This document shows positions 43,621 to 53,200 of a DNA stretch of 64,000 nt, piece by piece. How positions within the stretch are numbered: the stretch's first letter is position 1; each line of letters starts with the position of its first letter. Both the position numbers and the translations under genes were made by a program. Origin of the DNA: Rudanella lutea DSM 19387 (GTDB lineage Bacteria > Bacteroidota > Bacteroidia > Cytophagales > Spirosomataceae); NCBI RefSeq assembly GCF_000383955.1, contig NZ_KB913013.1, forward strand, positions 477,694 through 541,693, in the 5' to 3' direction. The notes under the pieces are model-generated. The model ran no database searches. It saw nothing but the letters and a program-made list of their open reading frames with translations, and was not told the DNA's origin.

Positions 43621-46044
43621 CAATTGTTTATTCACCCGCATCCCGATGGTTGCGATGAGGACCATGGTGGTTGAGCTGAGGGGCATCAGGATGGCGGCAA
43701 CCACCGGCGAGAGATTGCCGGTGAGGGCGTAGCTAAGGCCCACAAAGTTGTAGAGGAGCGAAATCATGAAGCTGAACCGGATGAGCCGCATCCCGAAGCG
43801 GCTATAGCTCAGGAACTGGGGCAACTCGCGCAGGGCACCTGCTTCCAGAATACCGTCGCTCGCGGGGGTAAACTGCACTGTATCGTCGGTGACGGCAATC
43901 CCCACATCGGCCTGTTTGAGAGCCCCCGCATCGTTGAGGCCATCACCAACCATCAATACCCGGTGGCCTTTGGCCTGAAGCTGCCGCACCACGTCGAGCT
44001 TTTGTTGCGGACTGCATTCAAACACCATCCGGTCTTTGCGGAACCAACGGCTCAATTGAAGCCCGGTTGAGCTGCGCAGGGCCGAGGCATGGTCGCCCGA
44101 GAGCAGGTGTAGCGTATGGGTTTTGCCCAATTCGGCTAACATCGACTCGATACCCGGCCGGTACTGACCGGGGAACCGAAAACAGCCCCGGTAGTGTCCT
44201 TCGATGCTCAGGTGTACGACTGAATCGCCCGTGTTGACCGGCTGCCCCGCCCCTTCGTCGCCGACAAACTCCCGCCGACCGAGTTTCACCATCCATCCAT
44301 CTACCAGGGCCAGAATCCCCTGCCCGGCCACTTCCGTAAAGCTTTCGGTAGGCAGCGTGTGCACGTTGTCAAAATGCGTGTTGAGCCGCCGGCTCAGCGG
44401 GTGTGCCGACTGCCGAACGAGCGATTTCACCATCGACTGCTCATAAGTGGTCAATTCGGCCGCAAACTCTTCGCGCACACTGGCCGGGGTTGTGGTGGTC
44501 AGGGTGCCGGTTTTGTCCAGAATAACGGTATCACAGGCGGCCATTTGCTCGATCACGTCGGCGTTGCGGAGGTAGAACTTCCGCTTACCCAGCAGCCGCA
44601 GGCCGTGACCGAGTGCTACCGGATACGAAAGCGACAGCACGCAGGGGCAGGCAACAATCAGAATAGCCGTGAAGGCATTGACGGCCGTGCCCGCATCGCC
44701 CCGATACGCGTACCAGTACAGCCCCGTAAGCAGGGCAATCGTCAGCACCGAAATGGTGAAATACTTACCTACGTAATCGGCAAAGGTGGTAAACCGTCCG
44801 GTAGGGCTGGGGGTTTCGCTCTTTGTTTCGGCTTTTCGGAAGGTGTCGTTGTTCCAGAGCTGGGTCAGGTAGCTCTGCGAGGTTTCGCGCACCACTTCGA
44901 GGTCGATGGCTTCGCCCGTTTGCCGACCACCGGCAAACAACAGCGTGCCCGGCTCCCGGCGTTCGGGTTCCGACTCACCCGTGACAAACGAGTAGTCGAT
45001 CAGGCCCGAGCCCCGGTAGAGCATCCCATCGGCCGGAATCAGTTCCCCGTGCCGAATCCGGATGTGGTCGCCTTTGCGGAGATTACCCACCGGCACCGGC
45101 ACTTCGCGGTCGGCTTCGAGCCGCATGACGGCCAACGGAAAATAGGACTTGTAGTCGCGCTCAAACGACAGAAAGTCGTAGGTGCGTTGCTGGAACCATT
45201 TACCGCATAACAAAAAGAAAATCAGACCCGTAACGGAGTCGTAATACCCCGCACCGTTGAGGGCAAACACCTCGTAGGTACCCCGGAAGTAAGCCACCAG
45301 AATACCGAGCAAAATCGGAAAGTCGATGTTGATGATACCCCGGCGCAGGCTTTGCCAAACGGACTGGAAATAGCCCGAGCCCGAAAAAAATACCACGGGC
45401 GTCGCCAGAATCAGGTTGATAATACCAAACCACTGCTTAAACGTGGAGTCTTCGAGGCCGAGGTATTCGGGGAAGCTGAACAACATGATGTTGCCCGCAC
45501 AAAAACCGGCCACGGCCAGGCGGTACAGCAAGGGGCGGTACGTGGGTTTCTGCGCATCTTTGACCACATCGTTGAGGCTGATAAGCGGCTCGTAGCCGAG
45601 CGAACTGAGCAGCTCAACTACCTCGCGTAACGACAGGTCGGGGTGCGAAAACGTCAGGTGTACCTGCTTTTTAAGAAAATCGACGCGGGTTTGCCGAATA
45701 GCCGGATTGATGCGGTACAGGTGCTCCAGCAACCACAGGCACGAGCTACAGTGAATAGTGGGTACGTAAAACGTGACCGTGGTTTGCGTCTCATTCTGAA
45801 ACTCCACCAGTTGCTGCTGTACTTCGGGCAGGTCCAGAAACGCAAATCGGGCAATTGCCTGCGGCCGCGCCTGCTGAATACCCGGCCGATTGTTGAGGTC
45901 GTAGTATTGGCAAAGCTGGTGTTCACTCAGAATAGTATAGACCGTGCGGCATCCGTCGCAGCAAAAGTTTTTTTCGCCAGACGTGATGGGCTGTTCGGGA
46001 CAGGGGTTGCCGCAGTGATCGCAGGAGGTGGCAGTAGTAACCAT
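43609..46044 (-). CDS. ccoI: Copper-transporting P-type ATPase CcoI (FixI)
   Basis: 811 residues from the ATG at 46044. The N-terminus has a Cys-rich metal-binding segment (CDHCGNPC, NFCCDGCRTVYT), then an HMA domain with CSSC (99-102). Eight helices surround the transport motif ACPCVLSLSYP (about residue 466) and the phosphorylation site DKTGTLT (about 509). The hinge is in MVGDGLNDAGALKQADVGIA. Exports copper needed for CcoN maturation. First gene of the cco locus; its stop codon is supplied by a word-repeat hairpin. Confidence 0.95.
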   Translation of the reverse strand: MVTTATSCDHCGNPCPEQPITSGEKNFCCDGCRTVYTILSEHQLCQYYDLNNRPGIQQARPQAIARFAFLDLPEVQQQLVEFQNETQTTVTFYVPTIHCSSCLWLLEHLYRINPAIRQTRVDFLKKQVHLTFSHPDLSLREVVELLSSLGYEPLISLNDVVKDAQKPTYRPLLYRLAVAGFCAGNIMLFSFPEYLGLEDSTFKQWFGIINLILATPVVFFSGSGYFQSVWQSLRRGIINIDFPILLGILVAYFRGTYEVFALNGAGYYDSVTGLIFFLLCGKWFQQRTYDFLSFERDYKSYFPLAVMRLEADREVPVPVGNLRKGDHIRIRHGELIPADGMLYRGSGLIDYSFVTGESEPERREPGTLLFAGGRQTGEAIDLEVVRETSQSYLTQLWNNDTFRKAETKSETPSPTGRFTTFADYVGKYFTISVLTIALLTGLYWYAYRGDAGTAVNAFTAILIVACPCVLSLSYPVALGHGLRLLGKRKFYLRNADVIEQMAACDTVILDKTGTLTTTTPASVREEFAAELTTYEQSMVKSLVRQSAHPLSRRLNTHFDNVHTLPTESFTEVAGQGILALVDGWMVKLGRREFVGDEGAGQPVNTGDSVVHLSIEGHYRGCFRFPGQYRPGIESMLAELGKTHTLHLLSGDHASALRSSTGLQLSRWFRKDRMVFECSPQQKLDVVRQLQAKGHRVLMVGDGLNDAGALKQADVGIAVTDDTVQFTPASDGILEAGALRELPQFLSYSRFGMRLIRFSFMISLLYNFVGLSYALTGNLSPVVAAILMPLSSTTMVLIATIGMRVNKQLVKE

Positions 46045-46134
46045 GAGAATGCTATCGAACGTACCTGCAAGGTCACGCTTCGACGCCCAAACGGGCATGA
46101 CTCCCGTCACTACCCGTTCTGATTCCCGTCAGCC

Positions 46135-46833
46135 CTATTCGGCAGCACCCGGCAGCCCACGCCCGAACAACCGCTTAATCACCTCGCGTTCAACCACATG
46201 CTTACCGTCAAAAGGCACTACCTGCAAGGTGGGCAAATCGGCTTGCAGCCGGGCTATGTAGGCTTCGGGGTCAGGCATCTGCACAATGTATTCGTCGGCC
46301 CGGCCGTAGATGTACAGCGTTTCGAGGGGAGCCAGGGCCGCCGGGTCAATCACATCGGCCAGCCCGTTGGGGAAGAAACCCGCCCAAAGCACCAGCCGCA
46401 CCACGGCTCCGCCCCTACCCGCGCCCAGCCGGTTGGCCAGCCACCGACAGGCCGTTGCGGCTCCCTGCGAAAAACCGAAGAAGGTGACGCGCAGGGGTTT
46501 ATCGGTCAGGTTGTACTGAGCCAGCACGGTATCGTACAGGGTGTTCAGGTACACCGTATAGTCGGCAATTTCGTGGTCTCGGTCTTCACGGGTAATCCAC
46601 GAAGCCCCGATTTTGCCGTATTCAGCATCAAGGTACAACCGCGACAGCCCCTCAGGTGCCACCACGAGGGTATGGTCGAGGTCGAGCACATCGAACCGCC
46701 GGATAAAGTAGCGGGCCAGTTGGCCGTAGCCGTGCAGCACAAACCAGAGGTCGGTGACCTGCTCGGGGGCCTCGCCACCCAGAGTGTAGTACCGGGCCGT
46801 TCGGCTGACGGTCAGATGGTGTTCCTGCGCCAT
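46135..46833 (-). CDS. Alpha/beta hydrolase, phospholipase/carboxylesterase type
   Basis: 232 residues. Oxyanion region LWFVLHGYGQLARYF, nucleophile elbow GFSQGAA (about residues 119-125), acid in YIYGRADEYI and His in PFDGKHVVE, so the full Ser-Asp-His triad is present. No signal peptide, so cytoplasmic. Substrate unknown. Its ATG follows the DUF4442 gene stop by two bases, so the two are co-translated. Confidence 0.88.
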   Translation of the reverse strand: MAQEHHLTVSRTARYYTLGGEAPEQVTDLWFVLHGYGQLARYFIRRFDVLDLDHTLVVAPEGLSRLYLDAEYGKIGASWITREDRDHEIADYTVYLNTLYDTVLAQYNLTDKPLRVTFFGFSQGAATACRWLANRLGAGRGGAVVRLVLWAGFFPNGLADVIDPAALAPLETLYIYGRADEYIVQMPDPEAYIARLQADLPTLQVVPFDGKHVVEREVIKRLFGRGLPGAAE

Positions 46834-46835
46834 GA

Positions 46836-47375
46836 TTAGCTGTTTTGAAAGCGCGACGACTGCCGTTCGCCTTTGCGTTTTTCGTAATGGGCTTTATCGG
46901 CAATGTAGCATATCCGTTCGATTTCGGCGTGGACAACACCCGCCTTGTCTACCCATTGCAGGGTAAACGGGTATTCGGTCTGCCCCTTTTGGGCTACCTC
47001 CTCCCGTATCCGGGCCAGCACATCGTCGGTCAGTTCGTAGCGCATGTAGAGCGTTGTTCGGCCGGGTTTCCGAAACCGGATACTGGCCGCTTTGTCCCAA
47101 ACCACATACCGACTACCCAGTACCTGCAAGATCATGAGCATGTAAAACGGGTCCGACGCGGCAAACATACTCCCACCAAATATGGTCCCGACAAAATTGT
47201 AGGTCCACACGTTGCGCCGGAGCCGCAAGTGCACCTCCCGCCAATCGCCCGACCAGAATAGGATTTTGCCACCCGTTCCGAAATACATCGGGTACCAGTT
47301 CATAATCGTCCGAAACCGCCAGGTTTTAAACGATTCGCGCCGGTGGGTTTCTAAAAATTGAGGTCGCTTAGCCAT
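46836..47375 (-). CDS. DUF4442 protein, hotdog thioesterase-like
   Basis: 179 residues. DUF4442 features: FRTIMNWYPMYFGTGGKILF, VHLRLRRNVWTYNFVGTIFG with GGSMFAASDPFYMLMILQVL, and WDKAASIRFRKPGRTTLYM. The fold is that of acyl-CoA thioesterases, though activity is not established for this family. It is followed closely by an alpha/beta hydrolase. Confidence 0.9.
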   Translation of the reverse strand: MAKRPQFLETHRRESFKTWRFRTIMNWYPMYFGTGGKILFWSGDWREVHLRLRRNVWTYNFVGTIFGGSMFAASDPFYMLMILQVLGSRYVVWDKAASIRFRKPGRTTLYMRYELTDDVLARIREEVAQKGQTEYPFTLQWVDKAGVVHAEIERICYIADKAHYEKRKGERQSSRFQNS

Positions 47376-47395
47376 TTTGTGCTGATGTCTTGGTC

Positions 47396-47496
47396 TCAGT
47401 ACTGGGCATTAGATATTGGACATTAGACGTTAGACCTCCATGTCTAAAGGTAGTATGTCTAACGTCCAGTGTCTGAAGTCCGAAGTCCAGTACTGA
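47396..47496. repeat. Family D repeat copy 2
   Basis: 101 bases with perfect 10-base terminal inverted repeats TCAGTACTGG and CCAGTACTGA. The inside is made of GGACATTAGACGTTAGAC words on the left and complementary GTCTAACGTCCAGTGTCTGA words on the right. It closely matches 30572-30673. It lies between the DUF4442 start and the YheT-type hydrolase stop. Confidence 0.85.
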
Positions 47497-47532
47497 ATAT
47501 CTTGGTTGTCATTATCCCGTCAGAGAGGCTCT

Positions 47533-48492
47533 CTACACGCCCGAATCCAGAAACGCCACGGCCCGTTCTTCGGCCCAGCATCGGTTGAGCGAATGATGCG
47601 AAAACCCACAGTGCCCGCCGTGCCGGGGAATTTCGAGGGTCACGGCCGGGGCATTGGCCACCAACGCCGGGTTGTAGCACTCCTGGGGCAGAAACGGGTC
47701 ATTTTGGGCGTTCAGGATCAGGGTCGGCACAGTAATCTTGTCCAGAAAGTACATTGACGCATTGTGCGCGTAGTAATCGTCGGCATCCTTAAACCCGTGA
47801 ATAGGGCCGCTGTAATACTCGTCGAAATCGCGCATGGTTTTGATACGGGTGATGTACGACAGGTCAATGTCGTGCTGCGTTGCCTTCTCGCGCACCTTGG
47901 CAATCAGCGTTTTCAGAAACCGCTTGTCGTAAATCCGATTACTCAGCCGCTTGAAATGATTGGCCACCGCATCGAGGTCGAGCGGCACCGAAAACGTGAC
48001 CACCCGCTTGATGATAGTCGGGATGTCGGCCCCCTGCTCGCCGGCATACTTAAGCGTAATGTTGCCCCCGGCACTAAACCCCAGCAAGGCCACCTCATCA
48101 TACTCTCCACTCGCTACCACCCGCCGGACTATCAGGTCCAGATCGTCGGACTTGCCGATATGGTACGAGGTGCGCAGCCGATTCTGCTCCCCGGCGCAAC
48201 TCCGAAAATTCCAGCCGAGGGCGTCCCAACCGGCCCCATTCAGCGCCTTTACCATACCTTTGAGATACGGGCGGTGGGCGTCGCCTTCAAGACCATGAGC
48301 CACAATTCCCAACCGTCGATTTCCCCGGCGCGACCAATCGAGCAGCAGAAAATCGTGGTCGGGGGTATCGATGCGCTCGCGTTGGTACGTAACCCCGTCG
48401 ATCCGCCGGGCCATACTTGGCCAGATGGTTTGCAGATGTCCATTCCAAAGGTAAACCGGAGGCTTCACCCGGTCATGCGTAACGTAGGGCAT
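47533..48492 (-). CDS. YheT-family alpha/beta hydrolase
   Basis: 319 residues from the ATG at 48492; the longer frame runs into the DinB gene. Family hallmark at the start: PPVYLWNGHLQTIWPSMARR. Nucleophile elbow LLGFSAGGNI, acid in LILNAQNDPFLPQ and His in RHGGHCGFSHH. Related to YheT/ABHD1-3 esterases acting on medium-chain or phospholipid substrates. 16 bases after the DinB gene, same strand. Confidence 0.93.
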   Translation of the reverse strand: MPYVTHDRVKPPVYLWNGHLQTIWPSMARRIDGVTYQRERIDTPDHDFLLLDWSRRGNRRLGIVAHGLEGDAHRPYLKGMVKALNGAGWDALGWNFRSCAGEQNRLRTSYHIGKSDDLDLIVRRVVASGEYDEVALLGFSAGGNITLKYAGEQGADIPTIIKRVVTFSVPLDLDAVANHFKRLSNRIYDKRFLKTLIAKVREKATQHDIDLSYITRIKTMRDFDEYYSGPIHGFKDADDYYAHNASMYFLDKITVPTLILNAQNDPFLPQECYNPALVANAPAVTLEIPRHGGHCGFSHHSLNRCWAEERAVAFLDSGV

Positions 48493-48508
48493 GGTGTAAG
48501 CGAAAGAG

Positions 48509-48958
48509 TTAAAACCGGCTACCTTTCTTGGCCGCCTGCGCAATCTGACCGGCATGATACGAATTGTGGTGCATCAGAAACGCCAGCACACCCATGCGCG
48601 TCGATACCCCGAAAGGCGTCTGAATCTCTTCTGTCCACTGCTCGTCGGGAAGGGCGGTAATCTGCCCGGCAATCATGGCGAAACTATCCGACACAAACTG
48701 TTTCAGCTCATCCAGATCAATGGGCTGCCCGGTATCAGACACCCCACCCACGGCCCGGGTCTCGATGGTCACGGGCCTACCGAACATGATCTGGGCAAAG
48801 TTGTGTATAGCCTCGGCCGCATGGAGAGCAATAAACCCGGCCGTAGCCGTTTCGGGCGTCAGTCGATTCTGGTAATTTTCGGGCGTCAGTTTGTTGATAG
48901 GCCCCTGCGCACTCGCCTGATTGATGCGCCACAGGTTTGCCAGTAGGTGTCCGGTCAT
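48509..48958 (-). CDS. DinB-family protein
   Basis: 149 residues, four-helix bundle of the DinB/YfiT superfamily. The N-terminal His normally seen in DinB is replaced here by a Trp/Gln-rich stretch (LLANLWRINQASAQG), but a later metal-type motif is present in FLMHHNSYHAGQIAQ (His-His...His). Some relatives are thiol transferases and many have no known role. Divergence at the first ligand makes metal binding uncertain. Confidence 0.85.
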   Translation of the reverse strand: MTGHLLANLWRINQASAQGPINKLTPENYQNRLTPETATAGFIALHAAEAIHNFAQIMFGRPVTIETRAVGGVSDTGQPIDLDELKQFVSDSFAMIAGQITALPDEQWTEEIQTPFGVSTRMGVLAFLMHHNSYHAGQIAQAAKKGSRF

Positions 48959-49072
48959 AAAGGGTTGTTGGTTTGTGATTTTGGGTTGAAAAAAACGAGG
49001 CTACAGCCGTTTCCATTAGGCAGCATCCCGGCTAAGGCCCGGTTATTCATTCGGTTTGAGCGCCACACGGGG

Positions 49073-49486
49073 TCAGGGCTCCGGGCTGCTCATTTGCTGA
49101 AGCCGGGCCGAGAGCACACTCAGACCATCAATGGCTTCGGGGCCAAGGTCTTCCCGGAGCGACGCGTTCAACTGTTTCCAGATTTTATGACAGCGTTTGG
49201 CTGTCAGGGTCCCCGACTCGGTCAGGTGCAGCCCCGCCCGCACATTCGCATCGAGCCAGCCGTGACGGTGCAGCAACTGAATATCGCGGCTCATGGCCGA
49301 CTTCTCAATCAGCAACGCTTTTGAAAGGGCCACCTGCCGAATGCCGGGCTGGGCAAAAATTCGCATCAGCAAAGCAGCCTGCGCCATCGTAACCCCCTCC
49401 CCCGTAAACGCGTCGTTGTAGCGCATCGTCACTACCCGCGCCAACATACGCAACCGACCCGCAACGCAGTAGTTTTCTGTTTCCAC
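49073..49486 (-). CDS. MarR-family transcriptional regulator
   Basis: 137 residues. The winged helix is visible as MAQAALLMRIFAQPGIRQ, VALSKALLIEKSAMSRDIQLLHRHG (about residues 33-80) and a basic wing, within the usual helical dimer region. It lies divergent from the metal-efflux locus and upstream of the DinB gene. A 16-base near-palindrome 21 bases before its start codon is a likely operator, so autoregulation is expected. Confidence 0.9.
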   Translation of the reverse strand: METENYCVAGRLRMLARVVTMRYNDAFTGEGVTMAQAALLMRIFAQPGIRQVALSKALLIEKSAMSRDIQLLHRHGWLDANVRAGLHLTESGTLTAKRCHKIWKQLNASLREDLGPEAIDGLSVLSARLQQMSSPEP

Positions 49487-49506
49487 GCCGTAAAGGTAAC
49501 GGGTAA

Positions 49507-49522
49507 AGTTGTATATGCAACT
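49507..49522. promoter_or_regulatory. Probable MarR operator
   Basis: AGTTGTATATGCAACT is palindromic at 7 of 8 base-pair positions. It lies 21 bases before the marR start codon in the divergent promoter region, and the spacing and size fit a MarR dimer site. Confidence 0.65.
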
Positions 49523-49594
49523 ATTGTGGTGTAGACGGACTAAATTGTTGGACTACTTCTAAATTAGATAACAAGGGATTTGGTGGGGAATTTT

Positions 49595-49602
49595 TACATT
49601 TG
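49595..49602 (+). promoter_or_regulatory. -7 promoter box of the metal-efflux locus
   Basis: TACATTTG fits TAnnTTTG, 32 bases before the ATG at 49635. A TTTG at 49579-49582 is closer than the usual -33 distance. Confidence 0.5.
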
Positions 49603-49634
49603 CCGAACGTTACCGAAGTATCATCTCCAACCGC

Positions 49635-50021
49635 ATGAAGTCGATTGTCGCCCTTTTACTGGCCACGCTGATTCTGGGAAGCAGTACGCTGCCCATATTC
49701 AGCATCGATCAATCGGCGCGGTGGGCGCAGGTGCTCCGTCACTACGAGCAGCATCAGCAGGAAAACCCGCAACTCGGCTTTATCGATTTCCTGAGTATGC
49801 ACTACGGGGCTGATTCTGAACACCAGAAACACCCCAACCACTGCCACCACGACATGCCGCTCGTGGGCCATTCGGTGCCGGTTTTTCCGCCCGCTATTCT
49901 GGGTTTCAGTGCCTCCCCGCTTGTGCAGATCATACCCCTCGCACAGGCTCTTTTCAAACGCCAGAACGACCTTTATTCGTTTCTGGGGGTATTCTCCCTC
50001 ATTAATCCCCCCCGACGTTAG
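49635..50021 (+). CDS. Small periplasmic His-rich protein of the metal-efflux locus
   Basis: 128 residues with a signal peptide (SIVALLLATLILGSSTLPIF). A central FIDFLSMHYGADSEHQKHPN is followed by HCHHDMPL, giving a cluster of six His and one Cys (about residues 60-80) suited to metal binding. Proteins of this shape often precede CusA/CzcA genes in Bacteroidetes. It probably senses or buffers the exported metal (inference). 180 bases before the RND gene on the same strand. Confidence 0.75.
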   Translation: MKSIVALLLATLILGSSTLPIFSIDQSARWAQVLRHYEQHQQENPQLGFIDFLSMHYGADSEHQKHPNHCHHDMPLVGHSVPVFPPAILGFSASPLVQIIPLAQALFKRQNDLYSFLGVFSLINPPRR

Positions 50022-50201
50022 TTCGGGTTCTTCGGCTGGATTCCTATGCCCGTACTTTTTTGGTAACCGGGCCCTAACACCCAGTTTTGGGCATTTTGCG
50101 CGTTTCGGGCCGTAGGCTTCTACACGTCGGCTCTTCGACTCCTTTTCCCGTTTATTCCCCTTCCGAACAGGCGATTACAGGTCGCCCTTCCCGCTTATCC
50201 C

Positions 50202-53200
50202 ATGTTGGATCGCATTATCTATTTTTCCATCCGTAACAAATTGATTATCGGGCTCTTTACGGCAGCCCTCGTTATCTGGGGAGGCTATTCGCTCACGCAA
50301 CTCCCCATCGACGCCCTGCCCGATATTACCAACAATCAGGTACAGGTCATCACCCGTAGCCCCGCCCTGTCGGCTACCGACGTGGAGCGGCTTATCACGT
50401 TCCCGGTCGAGCAAACGATGGCTACCCTGCCCGATCTGGTCGAAATTCGGTCGTTTTCGCGCTTTGGGTTGTCGGTGATCACCATCGTGTTTAAAGAAAA
50501 CGTCGACGTGTACTGGGCCCGGCAGCAGGTTTTTGAGCGGCTGGCGAAGGCCCGTTCGCAAATACCGCCCTCAGCCGGAGACCCCGAACTGGCTCCCGTG
50601 ACAACCGGGCTTGGCGAAATCTACCAGTACGTGGTGCAGCCCAAAAAGGGGTTTGAAAACCGTTACTCCCCCACCGAACTCCGCTCCATTCAGGACTGGA
50701 TTGTCCGGCGGCAACTGCTGGGCACCCCCGGCGTGGCCGATGTCAGCACGTTTGGCGGGTACCTCAAGCAGTACGAAGTGGCCGTCGACCCGGCCCGGCT
50801 GGCGGCTGCGGGTGTAAGCATGAACGAGCTGTTTACGGCCCTCGACCAGAATAATCAGAATGCCGGAGGGGCCTACATCGACCGGCGGCCGAATGCCTTT
50901 TTTATACGAACCGAAGGCCTGCTCACCAGCCTGGGCGATGTGGGCAGCGTGGTGGTGAAACGAACGGGCGAAGGGGTACCGGTGCTCGTACGCGACCTGG
51001 CCGAGGTGCAGATTGGCCACGCCGTGCGCTACGGCGCCGTCACGCGCAACGGCGAAGAAGAAGTGGTGGGCGCGGTGGTTATGATGCTGAAAGGCGAAAA
51101 CTCGTCGCGCGTGATTGCCAACGTGAAAGAACGGATTACGCAGATCGAGAAGTCGCTGCCCGAAGGTGTCGAGATTGTGGCCTTCCTGGACCGGACCGAC
51201 CTTGTCAACCGGGCCATCAGCACGGTATCGCGCAACCTGATTGAAGGGGCACTCATTGTTATTTTCGTGCTGGTGCTCATGCTCGGCAACTGGCGGGCGG
51301 GCGTGGTGGTGGCTTCGGTGATTCCGCTGGCCATGCTCTTTGCGGTGTCGATGATGAACCTGTTTGGGGTATCGGGCAACCTGATGAGCCTGGGGGCCAT
51401 TGACTTCGGCCTGATTGTAGACGGGGCCGTGATTATTGTCGAAGCCACGCTCCATCACCTGGCCCTACGCACCCGGGCGCTGGGCCACCGGGCCACGCTC
51501 ACGCAGGCCGAGATGGACGATGAAGTGTTTGAATCGGCCAGCCGGATCCGGTCGTCGGCCGCGTTCGGCGAGCTCATCATTCTGATCGTGTACCTGCCTT
51601 TGCTGGCGCTGGTGGGTGTAGAGGGCAAAATGTTTCGGCCGATGGCCCAAACGGTAGCCTTTGCCATTCTGGGCGCGTTCATCCTGTCGCTCACCTACGT
51701 ACCCATGCTGTCGGCCCTGCTGCTGAGCAAAAAAGTCCAGCCCGAAGGTCATCAGACCATTTCGGACCGGATCATGGGCTTTTTCCACCGCATCTACGAC
51801 CCCACGATCCGCTGGACACTGGCGCACCGGGGGCTGGTAGTGGGCACTGCTGTAGCCGCTTTCGTCGGGTCACTGATGCTCTTTTCCCGACTCGGTGGCG
51901 AGTTCATACCCGAACTCGACGAGGGCGACTTTGCTGTGGATACCCGCCTGATTCCGGGCAGCTCACTCTCTGAATCCATCGACGCGACGCTCAAAGCCGA
52001 ACGCATGCTCAAGGCTAAATTTCCTGAGGTGAAACAGATTGTGGGCAAAATTGGCGCGGGTGAGATTCCGACCGACCCGATGCCCATTGAAGCGGCCGAC
52101 ATGATGGTGATTCTGAAGGACCCGAGCGAATGGACATCGGCCACCACGATGAACGACATGGCCGAGAAAATGCACGCCGAACTCTCCCGCTTGCCGGGCG
52201 TCAGCTTTAGTTTTCAACAACCGATTCAAATGCGATTCAACGAACTGATGACCGGCATCCGGCAGGATGTGGCTGTGAAACTGTACGGCGAAGACCTCGC
52301 TCAACTCTCCGAATATGCCCGCCGGATTGGCCGCGTGGTCAGTAGCGTACCCGGTGCCACCGAACTGTACGTCGAACAGGTGTCGGGTTTGCCGCAGATC
52401 GTGATCCGCTTCGACCGGGCGGCTCTGGCCCGCTTTGGTATCGCCATCAACGACGCTAACCGACTGGTACAGGCCGCCTTTGCCGGTGCCGATGCGGGCA
52501 TGGTGTACGAAGGTGAACGCCGGTACGGGCTGGCGGTGCGCCTGCGCGAGCAAAGCCGACAGCAACTCGACGATGTGCAAAACCTTTTGCTGAGCGGAGC
52601 CAACGGGCAGGCCGTACCGCTTGGGCAGGTGGCCGATGTCCGCTTTGAAAACAGTGTCAACCAGATTCAGCGCGACAACGCCCAACGCCGGATTACGGTT
52701 GCCTTCAACGTACGGGGCCGCGACGTAGAATCGGTTGTGAACGATCTCAAAGCCCGGCTCGATAAAGAGGTAAAACTCCCGGCAGGCTATTATGTGACAT
52801 TTGGGGGGCAGTTCCAGAACCTCGAAGAAGCCCGCAAACGGCTCTCTATTGCGGTTCCGGTGGCCCTGGGGCTTATTTTCCTGCTCTTATACTTCACCTT
52901 CGGCTCACTCCGGCAGGCGCTGCTGGTTTTCATGGCTATTCCGCTGGCAGCTATCGGGGGGATATTGGCCCTGTGGGTACGCGACATGCCGTTTAGCATT
53001 TCGGCCGGGGTGGGTTTTATTGCCCTGTTTGGAGTTTCGGTGCTCAACGGGATTGTGCTCATCGGTGAGTTCAATCATCTCCGGCAAGAAGGCAACCTGT
53101 CGCTTTTCGACCGTATTCTGGCGGGTACCGCCACTCGACTACGGCCGGTGCTGATGACGGCCCTGGTTGCGTCGCTCGGCTTTTTGCCGATGGCTCTCTC

